64,000 bases of DNA. Source: Kineococcus rubinsiae. Its GTDB lineage: Bacteria > Actinomycetota > Actinomycetes > Actinomycetales > Kineococcaceae. The stretch spans positions 1 to 64,000 of the forward strand of contig NZ_VWPY01000002.1 in NCBI RefSeq assembly GCF_011839805.1, written 5' to 3'. Both the position numbers and the translations under genes were made by a program. Positions 53,671 to 63,798 of the stretch are shown here, in pieces. The notes beneath the pieces are model-generated. The model was given only the letters and a program-made list of their open reading frames with translations. It was not told the DNA's origin and did no database searches. Every line of letters starts with the position of its first letter. Position 1 is the stretch's first letter.

Positions 53671-55425
53671 TCAGCGGGCGACGTCGCGCAGGGTCGACCG
53701 AGCGGAGTCGAGCCACTCCTGGCGCGCGCGCAGCGCCTCCTCGGCCTTGGCGAGGCGACGGGCGTCGCCGCGCTGGCGCGCCTTCTCGACGTCCTCCTCG
53801 AGGCCGCGGATCGCGCCCTCGAGCTGGCTCACGACGCCCTGCGCGCGGACCTCGGCGTCGGAGGTGACGCGCGGCTTGCGGGTCTCCTCGACGTCGCGGA
53901 CCGCGGTCTCGACGGCGCGCAGGCGCGCCTCGATGCGCTGCAGGTCGCCCCGCGGCACCTTGCCCGCGGCCTCCCACCGGTCCTGGATGCTGCTGAGCGC
54001 CTTCTTCGCGGCGCCCAGGTCGCGGACCGGCACGAGCGCCTCGGCCTCGGTGAGCAGCTGCTCCTTGACCGTGAGGTTGGTGCGGAACTCCTCGTCGACC
54101 TCGTCGGTCGCCGCGGTGCGGGCGGCGAAGAACACGTCCTGCGCCGCGCGGAAGCGGTCCCACAGGGCGTCGTCGTCCTTGCGCCCGAGGCGACCGGCCG
54201 CCTTCCAGCGGTCCATGAGCGCCCGGTAGGCGTTCGTGGTGCCCCGCCAGTCCGTCGAGCTCGACAGCGCCTCGGCCTCGGCGACGAGCTTCTCCTTGTC
54301 GCCGCGGATGCTCGAGCGCTCCTCGCCCAGCGCCGCGAAGTGGTGGCGGCGGACCTTGTCGAAGCTGCTGCGCGCGTGGCTGAAGCGCTTCCACAGCTCG
54401 TCCTCGGTCCGCTTGTCCAGCCGGCCCTCGCGCTGGGCGGCCTTCCACTCCTCGAAGAGGGTGCGCAGCCGCTCGCCCGAGCTGCGCCACTGCACGCGCT
54501 CCGGGTCCTGGCCGGCGATCGCCTCGGCCTCCTCGACGATCGTCACGCGCGCCGCGCGCAGCCGCTCGCGGTTCTCCGCGCGGGCGCGGTCGGCCGCGGC
54601 GCGGGCCTCGTCGGCCACGGTCGCGAGCGCCTCGACGCGGGCCGCGAGGGCGTCGACGTCCCCGACGGCGTGCGTCTCGGCGATGGCCGTCCGCAGGGCG
54701 CCGACGCCGGCGACGATGTCCTTGCCGGCGAGCTCGGTGCTGCGCAGCCGCTGCTCGAACAGGTCGACCTGGGCGACGACCTCCTCGAACTTGCGGACGA
54801 AGTAGGCGATCGCCTCCTCGGGCGTGGCGTCGGGGTACTGCCCGACCTCGTGCTCGCCGTCGCCGCGCCGCACCCAGACGGTGCCGGCCTCGTCGACGCG
54901 GCCGAAGGCGGCGGCCGCCGCGCGGTCGACGCTCGTGGTGTGCGGGACCTCCGCCGGGGCGTCACCCGTGGTGGCCGCCTGGGCGGGCACCGAGGGGGCC
55001 GGGCGGGGCGTCGGGCGCGCGGGCATGCCCGCGGGCGTGGGCCGCGGCGCGGGCTCCGGGGTCTCCCCCGGCACCGCGGCCGGAGCGTCGCCCGCAGCGG
55101 CGCCACCGTCCGACGGCTGCTCCTCCGACGGCTGCCCGGTGCTGGGCTCCTCGGTGGACGGCTCAGCGGCCGCCGCGGAGACGTCCGCGGCCTCGGCCTC
55201 GGGGCTCGCGTCCACCTCCGCCGCGGGGTCGGCGGCGTCGCCCACCGGCTCCGCGTCCGGGGCCGCCGCAGGCTCCGTCGCGGGTGCGGCCTCCGCCTCC
55301 GGGGCCGTCACGGGCTCCGGCACGGCCTCGCTCTCGGGGGCGCCGTCGCCCGGTTCGGTGGTCGCAGTGGTCGGGGTGTCCTGAACGTCCTCGTCGGACG
55401 CCGGCTCCTGGGGTCGCTCGCTCAC
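53671..55425 (-). CDS. DUF349 repeat protein
   Basis: The 584-residue protein has a long disordered N-terminal region (about 1-165) of Pro, Ala, Glu and Ser. Then come helical DUF349 repeats recognisable by 'W-K-A-A-Q/G-R' cores: 'TLFEEWKAAQREGRLDKRTEDELWKRFSHAR', 'ALMDRWKAAGRLGRKDDDALWDRFRAAQDVFF', 'SIQDRWEAAGKVPRGDLQRIEARLRAVE'. A coiled-coil tail ends it. No function is firmly established for the family; it is common next to relA in Actinobacteria. GTG at 55425 has TAGACT (55438-55433) 7 nt upstream. Confidence 0.88.
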   Translation of the reverse strand: MSERPQEPASDEDVQDTPTTATTEPGDGAPESEAVPEPVTAPEAEAAPATEPAAAPDAEPVGDAADPAAEVDASPEAEAADVSAAAAEPSTEEPSTGQPSEEQPSDGGAAAGDAPAAVPGETPEPAPRPTPAGMPARPTPRPAPSVPAQAATTGDAPAEVPHTTSVDRAAAAAFGRVDEAGTVWVRRGDGEHEVGQYPDATPEEAIAYFVRKFEEVVAQVDLFEQRLRSTELAGKDIVAGVGALRTAIAETHAVGDVDALAARVEALATVADEARAAADRARAENRERLRAARVTIVEEAEAIAGQDPERVQWRSSGERLRTLFEEWKAAQREGRLDKRTEDELWKRFSHARSSFDKVRRHHFAALGEERSSIRGDKEKLVAEAEALSSSTDWRGTTNAYRALMDRWKAAGRLGRKDDDALWDRFRAAQDVFFAARTAATDEVDEEFRTNLTVKEQLLTEAEALVPVRDLGAAKKALSSIQDRWEAAGKVPRGDLQRIEARLRAVETAVRDVEETRKPRVTSDAEVRAQGVVSQLEGAIRGLEEDVEKARQRGDARRLAKAEEALRARQEWLDSARSTLRDVAR

Positions 55426-55561
55426 CCGCGGCAGTCTAGGTGCCAGCCTCCCCGGACGGCGCGGAGCGCCACCCGGCGTCGCCTGACGAGGGCTCAGCGT
55501 GAGGACCGGCGTGGAGACGCGGCGTCCGGACGGCCGACCGACTCCCCGCCCGGGCAGGCCC

Positions 55562-55567
55562 TAGGCT
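55562..55567 (+). promoter_or_regulatory. -10 hexamer TAGGCT, leaderless arrangement
   Basis: TAGGCT ends 6 nt before the GTG at 55574 that opens the MBL-hisS operon. Confidence 0.5.
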
Positions 55568-55573
55568 CGCCGG

Positions 55574-56275
55574 GTGCTGGTGGAGTCCTTCGAAGCGACC
55601 GTGTTCGGCACCAACTGCCACGTCCTGGCCCCCGCGGCCGGCGAGGAGTGCGTGGTCGTCGACCCCGGCATCGGGGTGGAGGACCGGCTGCTGGAGGTGC
55701 TGCGGCGGCACCGCCTGCGGCCCGCCGCGGTCCTGCTGACCCACGGCCACCTCGACCACACCTTCTCCGTCACCCCGGTCTGCGGCGCGCACGGCATCGC
55801 CGCCACCGTGCACACCGAGGACCGCTACCGCCTGACCGACCCGCTGGCCGACCTGGGCCCGGCGCTGCTGGCCGCGCTGACGGCCGAGTACGGGCGGCTG
55901 CAGTGGCGCGAGCCCCAGGAGGTGGTGACGGTCGAGCACGCGCAGCGCCTGGCCGTCGCGGGCCTCGACGTGACGGTCTCGCACGCCCCCGGCCACACCG
56001 AGGGCTCGGTGATGTTCTCCGTGGCGCGGCCCGGCGAGCCGGACCTCCTGCTCTCCGGGGACGTCCTCTTCGCGGGCTCCATCGGGCGCACGGACCTGCC
56101 GGGGGGCGACTCCGCGGCCATGGTCCGCAGCCTCCTGACCCGGGTCCTGCCCCTGCCCGACGCCACCGACGTGCTGCCCGGGCACGGTCCCGCCACGACC
56201 ATCGGGCGCGAACGCGCCACCAACCCCCACCTGCTGCAGCTGGCGCGGAGCACCGCGCCCGGAACGGAGTCCTGA
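55574..56275 (+). CDS. Metallo-beta-lactamase-fold hydrolase (glyoxalase II-like)
   Basis: The 233-residue protein has the zinc motif 'LTHGHLDHTFS' (H-x-H-x-D-H, about residues 56-66), 'APGHTEGSVMF', 'LLSGDVLFAGSIGRTDLPGGD' and 'LPGHGPATTIG'. The family includes hydroxyacylglutathione hydrolase-like thioesterases; in mycothiol-using Actinobacteria the natural thiol ester is uncertain. GTG at 55574 has a TAGGCT -10 ending 6 nt upstream. hisS follows after 3 nt, a pairing frequent in Actinobacteria. Confidence 0.88.
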   Translation: MLVESFEATVFGTNCHVLAPAAGEECVVVDPGIGVEDRLLEVLRRHRLRPAAVLLTHGHLDHTFSVTPVCGAHGIAATVHTEDRYRLTDPLADLGPALLAALTAEYGRLQWREPQEVVTVEHAQRLAVAGLDVTVSHAPGHTEGSVMFSVARPGEPDLLLSGDVLFAGSIGRTDLPGGDSAAMVRSLLTRVLPLPDATDVLPGHGPATTIGRERATNPHLLQLARSTAPGTES

Positions 56276-56278
56276 CCC

Positions 56279-57625
56279 ATGGCACGCCCCCGCCCGCTCT
56301 CCGGCTACCCCGAGTACTCCCCGGCCGAGCGCATCGTCGAGCAGCAGGTCCTCGACGGCCTGCGCCGGGTGTTCGAGCTGCACGGGTTCGCGAGCGTCGA
56401 GACCCGGGCCGTCGAACCCCTCTCGCAGCTGCTGCGCAAGGGGGAGATCGACAAGGAGGTCTACGTCGTGCGCCGCCTGCACGAGGCGGGTGACGCCGAG
56501 GTGGGCGACGACACCCTCGCGCTGCACTTCGACCTCACGGTCCCCTTCGCGCGGTACGTGGTCGAGAACTCCGGCACGCTGCAGTTCCCGTTCAAGCGGT
56601 ACCAGGTGCAGAAGGTGTGGCGCGGTGAGCGCCCGCAGGAGGGCCGCTACCGCGAGTTCTGCCAGGCCGACATCGACGTCGTCGGGCGCGACGTGCTGCC
56701 CGCGCACTACGAGGCCGAGATGGCGCTCGTCATGTCCGAGGCGCTGACCGCCCTGCCGCTGCCCCCGCTGCGCATGCAGGTGAACAACCGCAAGCTCATC
56801 GAGGGGTTCTTCCGCGGCGTGGGGGCGAGCGATCCCGCGGCCGTCATGCAGGCGGTCGACAAGCTGGACAAGGTGGGCGCCGAGGGCGTGCGGACCCTCC
56901 TGACCGGCCCGGCCGGGCTGGACGCCGAGCAGGCCGAGGCGTGCCTCGCCCTCGCCGCGATCAGCGGGTCCGACCCGTCGGTGCTCGAGCGGGTGCGCGC
57001 GCTGGGCGTGCAGGACCCGCTGCTGGACGAGGGGATCGCCGACCTCGGGGCGGTGCTGGAGGCCACGGCCGGGCTGACGAGCGACCGCTTCAGCCTCGTC
57101 GCGGACCTGAGCATCGCCCGCGGCCTCGACTACTACACGGGCACCGTCTACGAGATGCGCATGGAGGGCTTCGAGTCGCTCGGCTCGATCTGCTCGGGCG
57201 GGCGCTACGACGCCCTGGCGAGCGACGGGAAGACGACCTACCCCGGCGTCGGCATCTCCTTCGGCGTGACGCGCGCGCTGGCCCCACTGCTCGCCCGCGG
57301 GGTCCTGACGGCCTCGCGCAGCACCCCGACGTGCGTCCTCGTGGCGCTGGGCGAGGAGGCCGGGCGCCCCGCGGCGGCCCGCACCGCGGCGGCCCTGCGC
57401 GCCCGGGGGATCGCGACGGAGGTCTCGCCGGACGCGGCGAAGTTCGGCAAGCAGATCCGCTTCGCCGAGCGCCGCGGCATCCCCTTCGTCTGGTTCGCGG
57501 GGGCGGGCGAGGACGGCGGGGACCAGGTCCGCGACATCCGCTCCGGCGAGCAGGTGGACGCGGACGCGTCGGGCTGGGCGCCGCCCGCGGCCGACCTGCG
57601 GCCCGCGGTGGTTCGCGCCGGCTGA
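56279..57625 (+). CDS. hisS: Histidyl-tRNA synthetase
   Basis: The 448-residue class II synthetase has 'GYPEYSPAERIVEQQVLDGLRRVFELHGF' (in parts), motif 2 'FPFKRYQVQKVWRGERPQEGRYREFCQADIDVVG', the histidine-specific loops 'ARGLDYYTGTVYE' (HisA-type) and 'GGRYDAL', motif 3 'GISFGVTRAL', and a C-terminal anticodon-binding domain from about 345. ATG at 56279. It is coupled to the MBL-fold gene and ends 4 nt from a convergent pentapeptide gene. Confidence 0.95.
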   Translation: MARPRPLSGYPEYSPAERIVEQQVLDGLRRVFELHGFASVETRAVEPLSQLLRKGEIDKEVYVVRRLHEAGDAEVGDDTLALHFDLTVPFARYVVENSGTLQFPFKRYQVQKVWRGERPQEGRYREFCQADIDVVGRDVLPAHYEAEMALVMSEALTALPLPPLRMQVNNRKLIEGFFRGVGASDPAAVMQAVDKLDKVGAEGVRTLLTGPAGLDAEQAEACLALAAISGSDPSVLERVRALGVQDPLLDEGIADLGAVLEATAGLTSDRFSLVADLSIARGLDYYTGTVYEMRMEGFESLGSICSGGRYDALASDGKTTYPGVGISFGVTRALAPLLARGVLTASRSTPTCVLVALGEEAGRPAAARTAAALRARGIATEVSPDAAKFGKQIRFAERRGIPFVWFAGAGEDGGDQVRDIRSGEQVDADASGWAPPAADLRPAVVRAG

Positions 57626-57629
57626 GGCT

Positions 57630-58295
57630 TCAGCGGCCGGGCGTGCGGACGCCGAGGTGCTCGGCGAACGCGGGGGCGAGCTGCAGCAGCTGCACGTCGC
57701 TGATGCGGGCGCCGCGCAGCCCGCCCACGCCCGCGACGCCCTCGAGCTCGGCCGCGCTCAGGTCGACCGCCGTGAGCGTCGCCGCGTGGACGTCGAGGTG
57801 ACCGATCCGGCAGTCCTCGAACCGCACGCGCGTCCAGCGGGCGCCTGCGGCGTCGAGCTCGCGCAGGTCGCAGCCGGCGAAGACGACGTCGGTGAAGGTC
57901 GTGTCGCGCAGGTTGGCGAAGTCCACCCGGCCGGCGCTGAAGCGGACGCGGGTGAGGTCGGCCGCGGGCAGGGCGAGCGCGCCGAAGCGGAAGCCGTCGA
58001 CCGTGACGTCCTGCCAGGTCGTCGAGCGCCACGCCGCGGTGGTCGCCGTGGTGGCGTCGAGGGTGCAGTCGACGAGCCGCGCCCCGGCGAGGTCGAGGTC
58101 GTCGCATCGGCAGCCGGTGAAGGCGCAGCCGAGGAAGCGCGCGTCGCGCGCGTCCACCCCGGAGAGGTCCACGTCGCGGTACTCGAGGCCGTCGTGGGAC
58201 CGGGTGGCCGCGGGCGGGCCCGGCGCCGGCACGAGCTCGCCCACGTCGGGGCTCGGGGGCCGGGGGGTCTCGCGGTCGGGGCGTCGGGTCACCAC
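57630..58295 (-). CDS. Pentapeptide-repeat protein
   Basis: The 221-residue protein contains degenerate A(D/N)LxX-type repeats over about residues 38-190: 'YRDVDLSGVDARDARFLGCAFTGCRCDDLDLAGARLVDCTLD', 'VDFANLRDTTFTDVVFAGCDLRELDAAGARWTRVRFEDCRI'. They would fold as a right-handed square beta-helix. Some family members mimic DNA and protect gyrase; no such role can be claimed here. GTG at 58295. The C-terminus ('ISDVQLLQLAPAFAEHLGV') is a capping helix. Confidence 0.85.
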   Translation of the reverse strand: MVTRRPDRETPRPPSPDVGELVPAPGPPAATRSHDGLEYRDVDLSGVDARDARFLGCAFTGCRCDDLDLAGARLVDCTLDATTATTAAWRSTTWQDVTVDGFRFGALALPAADLTRVRFSAGRVDFANLRDTTFTDVVFAGCDLRELDAAGARWTRVRFEDCRIGHLDVHAATLTAVDLSAAELEGVAGVGGLRGARISDVQLLQLAPAFAEHLGVRTPGR

Positions 58296-58332
58296 GGGCA
58301 GCAGCGTCGCAGGTGCGGCCGGCGCGGCCCGG

Positions 58333-59004
58333 TCACCGCAGCGTGTCGTCGGGCGCGGAGAACCCGAGGATGCGGACGCCGCCGCCGGGGACCGTCAGCA
58401 CTCGCCCGCGGGACACGACGGCGGCCCGGCGGGGTGGCGGCACGCGGAAGCGCGCCTCGCAGGGCAGCCCGGTGGTGGCCGAGACGCGCACGGCCGTGTC
58501 CACCGAGGCCCGGTCCTCCTCGTGCACGCTGCGCTGCAACCACTCCGGCCACGGCGCGGTGCCGGGGCGCTGGCCCAGGCCCCACACCACCGCGGCCCGG
58601 GCGTCCCAGCTGACGGTCCCGGTCGACAGGTCGTACTCCCACGCGCCGGACGCGTCGCTGGGCAGCGCCTCGTCGCCGCTGGTCCGCAGGTCGACGAGCC
58701 GGGTCGCGGAGGGCAGCAGCCGCGCGATCCGCGCGCGGAGCTCGGGCGGCAGGCGGTGCAGCACGGCGGGGGAGCGGACGTCGGCCACGATCCGCGCCAG
58801 CGCCGCGCAGCTCAGCCCGTCGCCCTGCACGACCAGGCCGTCGTCGAGGCCCAGCTGGTCGTCGACCGCGACGGCGTCCACGAGCACGGTGGTCACGGGG
58901 TCGGGTGAGTCGGGGAGCTGGTCGCCCCACAGGGCCTCCAGGGCGGCCCGGACCCCCTCGGCCCGCACTCGCAGCAGGTGCTCGCGGGACAGGTGGTCGC
59001 TCAC
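58333..59004 (-). CDS. ANTAR/PAS-type regulatory protein, PAS-like domain
   Basis: The 223-residue product has an N-terminal part ('VTTVLVDAVAVDDQLGLDDGLVVQGDG', 'LHRLPPELRARIARLLPS') and a C-terminal PAS-like domain ('GAWEYDLSTGTVSWDARAAVVWGLGQRPGTAPWPEWLQRSVHEEDRASVD', in parts, about 120-170), similar to PAS_3 domains with 'VHPEDR'-type motifs. No kinase, output or HTH domain is visible, so despite the label I see only a sensor fold; ANTAR is not detected. GTG at 59004. Divergent from the SOS-controlled radical SAM gene. Confidence 0.6.
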   Translation of the reverse strand: MSDHLSREHLLRVRAEGVRAALEALWGDQLPDSPDPVTTVLVDAVAVDDQLGLDDGLVVQGDGLSCAALARIVADVRSPAVLHRLPPELRARIARLLPSATRLVDLRTSGDEALPSDASGAWEYDLSTGTVSWDARAAVVWGLGQRPGTAPWPEWLQRSVHEEDRASVDTAVRVSATTGLPCEARFRVPPPRRAAVVSRGRVLTVPGGGVRILGFSAPDDTLR

Positions 59005-59140
59005 GCACCGCCTCCTGCCCCGGGTCGTCGAGGTCGGCGCCGACCACGCGGGGGCCGGGGTCCTTCCGCTGGGCTCCGAGTCAAGCGGGCGCGGGGCCCG
59101 GAGGGCAGCCCCCTTCCGGGGGACGCGGGTGGGGCGCCGC

Positions 59141-59169
59141 TTGACAGCTCCTCGAACGCCTGTTCGACT
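59141..59169 (+). promoter_or_regulatory. SOS promoter: TTGACA, perfect LexA box, -10-like TCGACT
   Basis: TTGACA (59141-59146), 17 bp, then TCGACT (59164-59169), which ends 6 nt before ATG 59176. Within this lies TCGAAC-GCCT-GTTCGA (59152-59167), a perfect match to the actinobacterial LexA box. Binding would cover the spacer and -10. Confidence 0.8.
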
Positions 59170-59175
59170 GCGGGC

Positions 59176-60267
59176 ATGCGGTGGTCGGGGCAGGAGCTGG
59201 ACGCGGAGCAGGCGGCGGGGGGTGCCCTGGCGCTGCCGGGCATGGCCAAGGTCCGCGGGTTCCTGCGCACGGTGACGACGCCGGAGTTCGCGGGCATCCG
59301 CTTCCACGAGGTCACGGCCCGCACCGTGCTCAACCCGGTGCCGGCCGGTTCGGCCATGCCGTTCCGGCACACGGTCAACCCCTACCGCGGCTGCTCGCAC
59401 GCGTGCGTCTACTGCTACGCCCGCGGCACCCACAGCTGGCTGGAGCTGGACACCGGCGTGGGCTTCGACCGCGAGGTCGTCGTGAAGGTCAACGCGGGGG
59501 AGGCGTTGCGCCGGGACCTGGCCCGCCCGTCGTGGGCGCGCGAGCACGTGGCCCTGGGGACCAACACCGACCCCTACCAGCGCGCCGAGGGCCGCTACCG
59601 GCTCATGCCGGGGATCATCGAGGCCCTCACCGAGGCGCGGACCCCGTTCAGCATCCTCACCAAGGGCACGCTGCTGCGCCGCGACGTCGCGCTGCTCCAG
59701 GCCGCCGCGGAGCGGGTGCCGATCGGGCTCGGGGTCAGCCTGGCGATCTACGACGACGCGCTGCAGGAGTCGCTCGAACCGGGGACGCCCGGCGTCGCGG
59801 CGCGGCTGGCGATGGTCCGGCACCTGCGGGCGTCCGGCCTGCCGTGCGGGGTGATGCTCGCGCCGGTGCTGCCGTGGCTCACCGACTCCGTCGCCGCCCT
59901 CGACGACGCCCTCGCGCAGCTGGCCGACGCGGGCGCCACGGGGGTGACCGTCCTGCCGCTGCACCTGCGGCCCGGGGCGAAGGAGTGGTTCCAGCAGTGG
60001 CTGCAGCGCGAGCGGCCGGACCTCGTGCGCGGCTACGCGCAGCTGTACGGCCGCGGGTCCTACGTCGGGCAGGAGTACCGGCGCTTCCTGGCCGACCGGG
60101 TCGCGCCCCTGCTGCGCCGGCACGGCTTCGCCCCCGGCAGCGCCGGGGTCCAGGTGCGGGGGATGCCGGGCGACCCGGACGGGGAGTTCCCCGCGGGCAG
60201 CATGCCCGAGGGCACGGGAGCCCCGGTGGTGGCGGAGCCGCGCGACGAGCAGCCCGCGCTGTTCTGA
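59176..60267 (+). CDS. Rv2578c-family radical SAM protein
   Basis: The 363-residue protein carries the radical SAM cluster motif C-x3-C-x2-C in 'YRGCSHACVYCYARGTH' (about residues 74-90), 'GTNTDPYQRAEGRYRLMPGIIEAL', 'SILTKGTLLRRD' and 'GLGVSLAIYDDALQESLEPGTP'. It is the SplB-like family typified by M. tuberculosis Rv2578c, distantly related to spore photoproduct lyase; its substrate is unknown. ATG at 59176 lies 6 nt past a -10-like hexamer, so the message is probably leaderless. A perfect LexA box in the promoter places it in the DNA-damage response. Confidence 0.9.
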   Translation: MRWSGQELDAEQAAGGALALPGMAKVRGFLRTVTTPEFAGIRFHEVTARTVLNPVPAGSAMPFRHTVNPYRGCSHACVYCYARGTHSWLELDTGVGFDREVVVKVNAGEALRRDLARPSWAREHVALGTNTDPYQRAEGRYRLMPGIIEALTEARTPFSILTKGTLLRRDVALLQAAAERVPIGLGVSLAIYDDALQESLEPGTPGVAARLAMVRHLRASGLPCGVMLAPVLPWLTDSVAALDDALAQLADAGATGVTVLPLHLRPGAKEWFQQWLQRERPDLVRGYAQLYGRGSYVGQEYRRFLADRVAPLLRRHGFAPGSAGVQVRGMPGDPDGEFPAGSMPEGTGAPVVAEPRDEQPALF

Positions 60268-60305
60268 CCGGCTGCCCCGGGGGGACCGCCGGGAGGCGCG
60301 GGGCG

Positions 60306-61859
60306 CTAGCTGCCGGCGGGCAGCAGCATCAGCTTGTCCTGGCGCTGCCACGTCCCCGCGGTCGTCGGCCACCAGCGCGTGCCCGCGGGGGGCTCGGTGC
60401 CCGGTGCGGTCCAGCGCATCACCTGCTGCACCGGCTGCTGCTCCAGGTGCTGCCGGCGGGCGTAGTTGGCGCGCAGCAGCGCCTGCAGCACCGGGCCCGC
60501 CTCCTGGGTGCGTTCCTCGATCTGGCCCTGGACGGCCGCGGGGTCGGAGAAGGCGTCGACGATCTCGCACCGGCAGCTGTAGGCCAGGGTGCCGATCTCG
60601 CCCGGTGACGCGACCCGCTCGTCGCCCACGAGCTTCCCGACCTGCAGCCCGATGGTGCGGTACTGCGCGGGGGTCGCGAAGTTGCCGAACACCGGGGGGT
60701 AGCCCCACGGCACGGGCAGGGCGGCCGCCGGGACGCTGAGGGCCAGGCCGACCACGGAGGCGGGGGCCAGGAGCGACAGCCAGGCGCGCACCGGCCACCG
60801 GTGCCGCGCGCCCCGCGCCAGCACCGCGGTGCCCAGCACGGCCACGTAGGAGAGCGACGCCATGGGCGGCACGTAGTACCACTGGTAGGGCGGCACGCCC
60901 AGGACGCTGTAGACGCCGAAGTACACGACGCCGCCGAGGCCCAGGCCGAGCAGAGGGCCCGCGGCGGGCCGCCGGGTGGGCCCGGCCTCCGGGGAGCGCC
61001 AACGGGTGACGGCGCGGCGCAGGCCCTGCGCGGCCGCGGCCACGAGCAGCGCGAGGAGCACGAGCAGCCCCAGGACCGCGGGCACCACCCCGACGACCAC
61101 GGCGGTCGTCATGAGCGGGTGGTAATGCGTCCACAGGCCCTGCAGGTAGGTGCGTCCCGGGCCGAAGGTGTGCTGGAGCGTCTTGATGACGAAGGTGTCG
61201 GGGATCGCCGAGCCCAGCTGGAACCAGCTGAAGGCGAACCAGGGCAGCGAGACCGCGGCGCACAGGCCGACGGCGACGTGCAGCCGGCGCAGCACGCCGG
61301 GCGCGGTCAGGGCGATGAGGACCACGAAGACGACCATGTCGAGGCGCGCCAGCAGCGCGGCCCCCGCGACGACCCCGTACAGCGCCGGCCGGCGCGCCAG
61401 GGCCGTGGCCAGCAGCGCCGCCATCGCCGTCGCGAGCAGCACCACCTCCAGCCCCAGGGCCGAGACGAGGAAGGGGTTGGCGAGCACCACGACGAGGGCG
61501 ACGCCCGCCCACGCCGTCGACACGCCCAGCCGCACCGCCGCCCGGGCCGCGCACCAGCCCGCCACGGCGCACAGCACCGTGGTCAGCACCCCGAGCGCGA
61601 GCACGGGGTCGACGCCGGCGACGGGCCGCAGGAGCACCGTGAACCCCGCCAGCAGCAGGACGTTCAGGGGCGACGTCGCCGCGTTCGACGTCATCCCGGG
61701 GGTCAGCCCCCAGTGGGCGTGCTCGGCGACGTTCCGCGCGTAGGACAGCGTGATGTAGGTGTCGTCGGTGAGCCCGTCGGAGGCCACCCAGCTGAGGGCG
61801 GCCCCCAGGAGCGCACCGAGCAGCAGCACGGTGCGGACGGGGGTGATCAGGCGAGGCAC
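60306..61859 (-). CDS. Polytopic membrane glycosyltransferase-like protein (GT87/GT39-like)
   Basis: The 517-residue protein has about ten to twelve membrane segments and an extracytoplasmic C-terminal domain (from about 410, 'FGNFATPAQYRTIGLQVGKLVGDERVASPGEIGTLAYSCRCEIVDAF'). The first outside loop reads 'SDGLTDDTYITLSYARNVAEHAHWGLTPG', with the Asp-Asp pair expected of GT-C polyprenyl-phosphate-dependent mannosyltransferases. It may use decaprenyl-phosphate-mannose or -arabinose outside the membrane. GTG at 61859 is the best start before TM1. No neighbour clarifies its acceptor. Confidence 0.7.
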   Translation of the reverse strand: MPRLITPVRTVLLLGALLGAALSWVASDGLTDDTYITLSYARNVAEHAHWGLTPGMTSNAATSPLNVLLLAGFTVLLRPVAGVDPVLALGVLTTVLCAVAGWCAARAAVRLGVSTAWAGVALVVVLANPFLVSALGLEVVLLATAMAALLATALARRPALYGVVAGAALLARLDMVVFVVLIALTAPGVLRRLHVAVGLCAAVSLPWFAFSWFQLGSAIPDTFVIKTLQHTFGPGRTYLQGLWTHYHPLMTTAVVVGVVPAVLGLLVLLALLVAAAAQGLRRAVTRWRSPEAGPTRRPAAGPLLGLGLGGVVYFGVYSVLGVPPYQWYYVPPMASLSYVAVLGTAVLARGARHRWPVRAWLSLLAPASVVGLALSVPAAALPVPWGYPPVFGNFATPAQYRTIGLQVGKLVGDERVASPGEIGTLAYSCRCEIVDAFSDPAAVQGQIEERTQEAGPVLQALLRANYARRQHLEQQPVQQVMRWTAPGTEPPAGTRWWPTTAGTWQRQDKLMLLPAGS

Positions 61860-61938
61860 ACCGCGAACCCTGGCACACGCCCGGGGGTGGCCCGCCCGGT
61901 GCGCCGCGAGGGTGGCGGCGCGGGCGCGAGGACGTCCG

Positions 61939-61944
61939 TAGGAT
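61939..61944 (+). promoter_or_regulatory. Probable -10 (TAGGAT) of aspS
   Basis: TAGGAT lies 43 nt before the aspS GTG; the leader holds the GAGGACCTCCT Shine-Dalgarno region. Confidence 0.45.
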
Positions 61945-61986
61945 CGTCGGCGCGCACTCCCGCGCCCGACGACGAGAGGACCTCCT

Positions 61987-63774
<1,788 letters not shown>

Positions 63775-63798
63775 GGCGTGGAGAAGGGGAGGGTGGCG

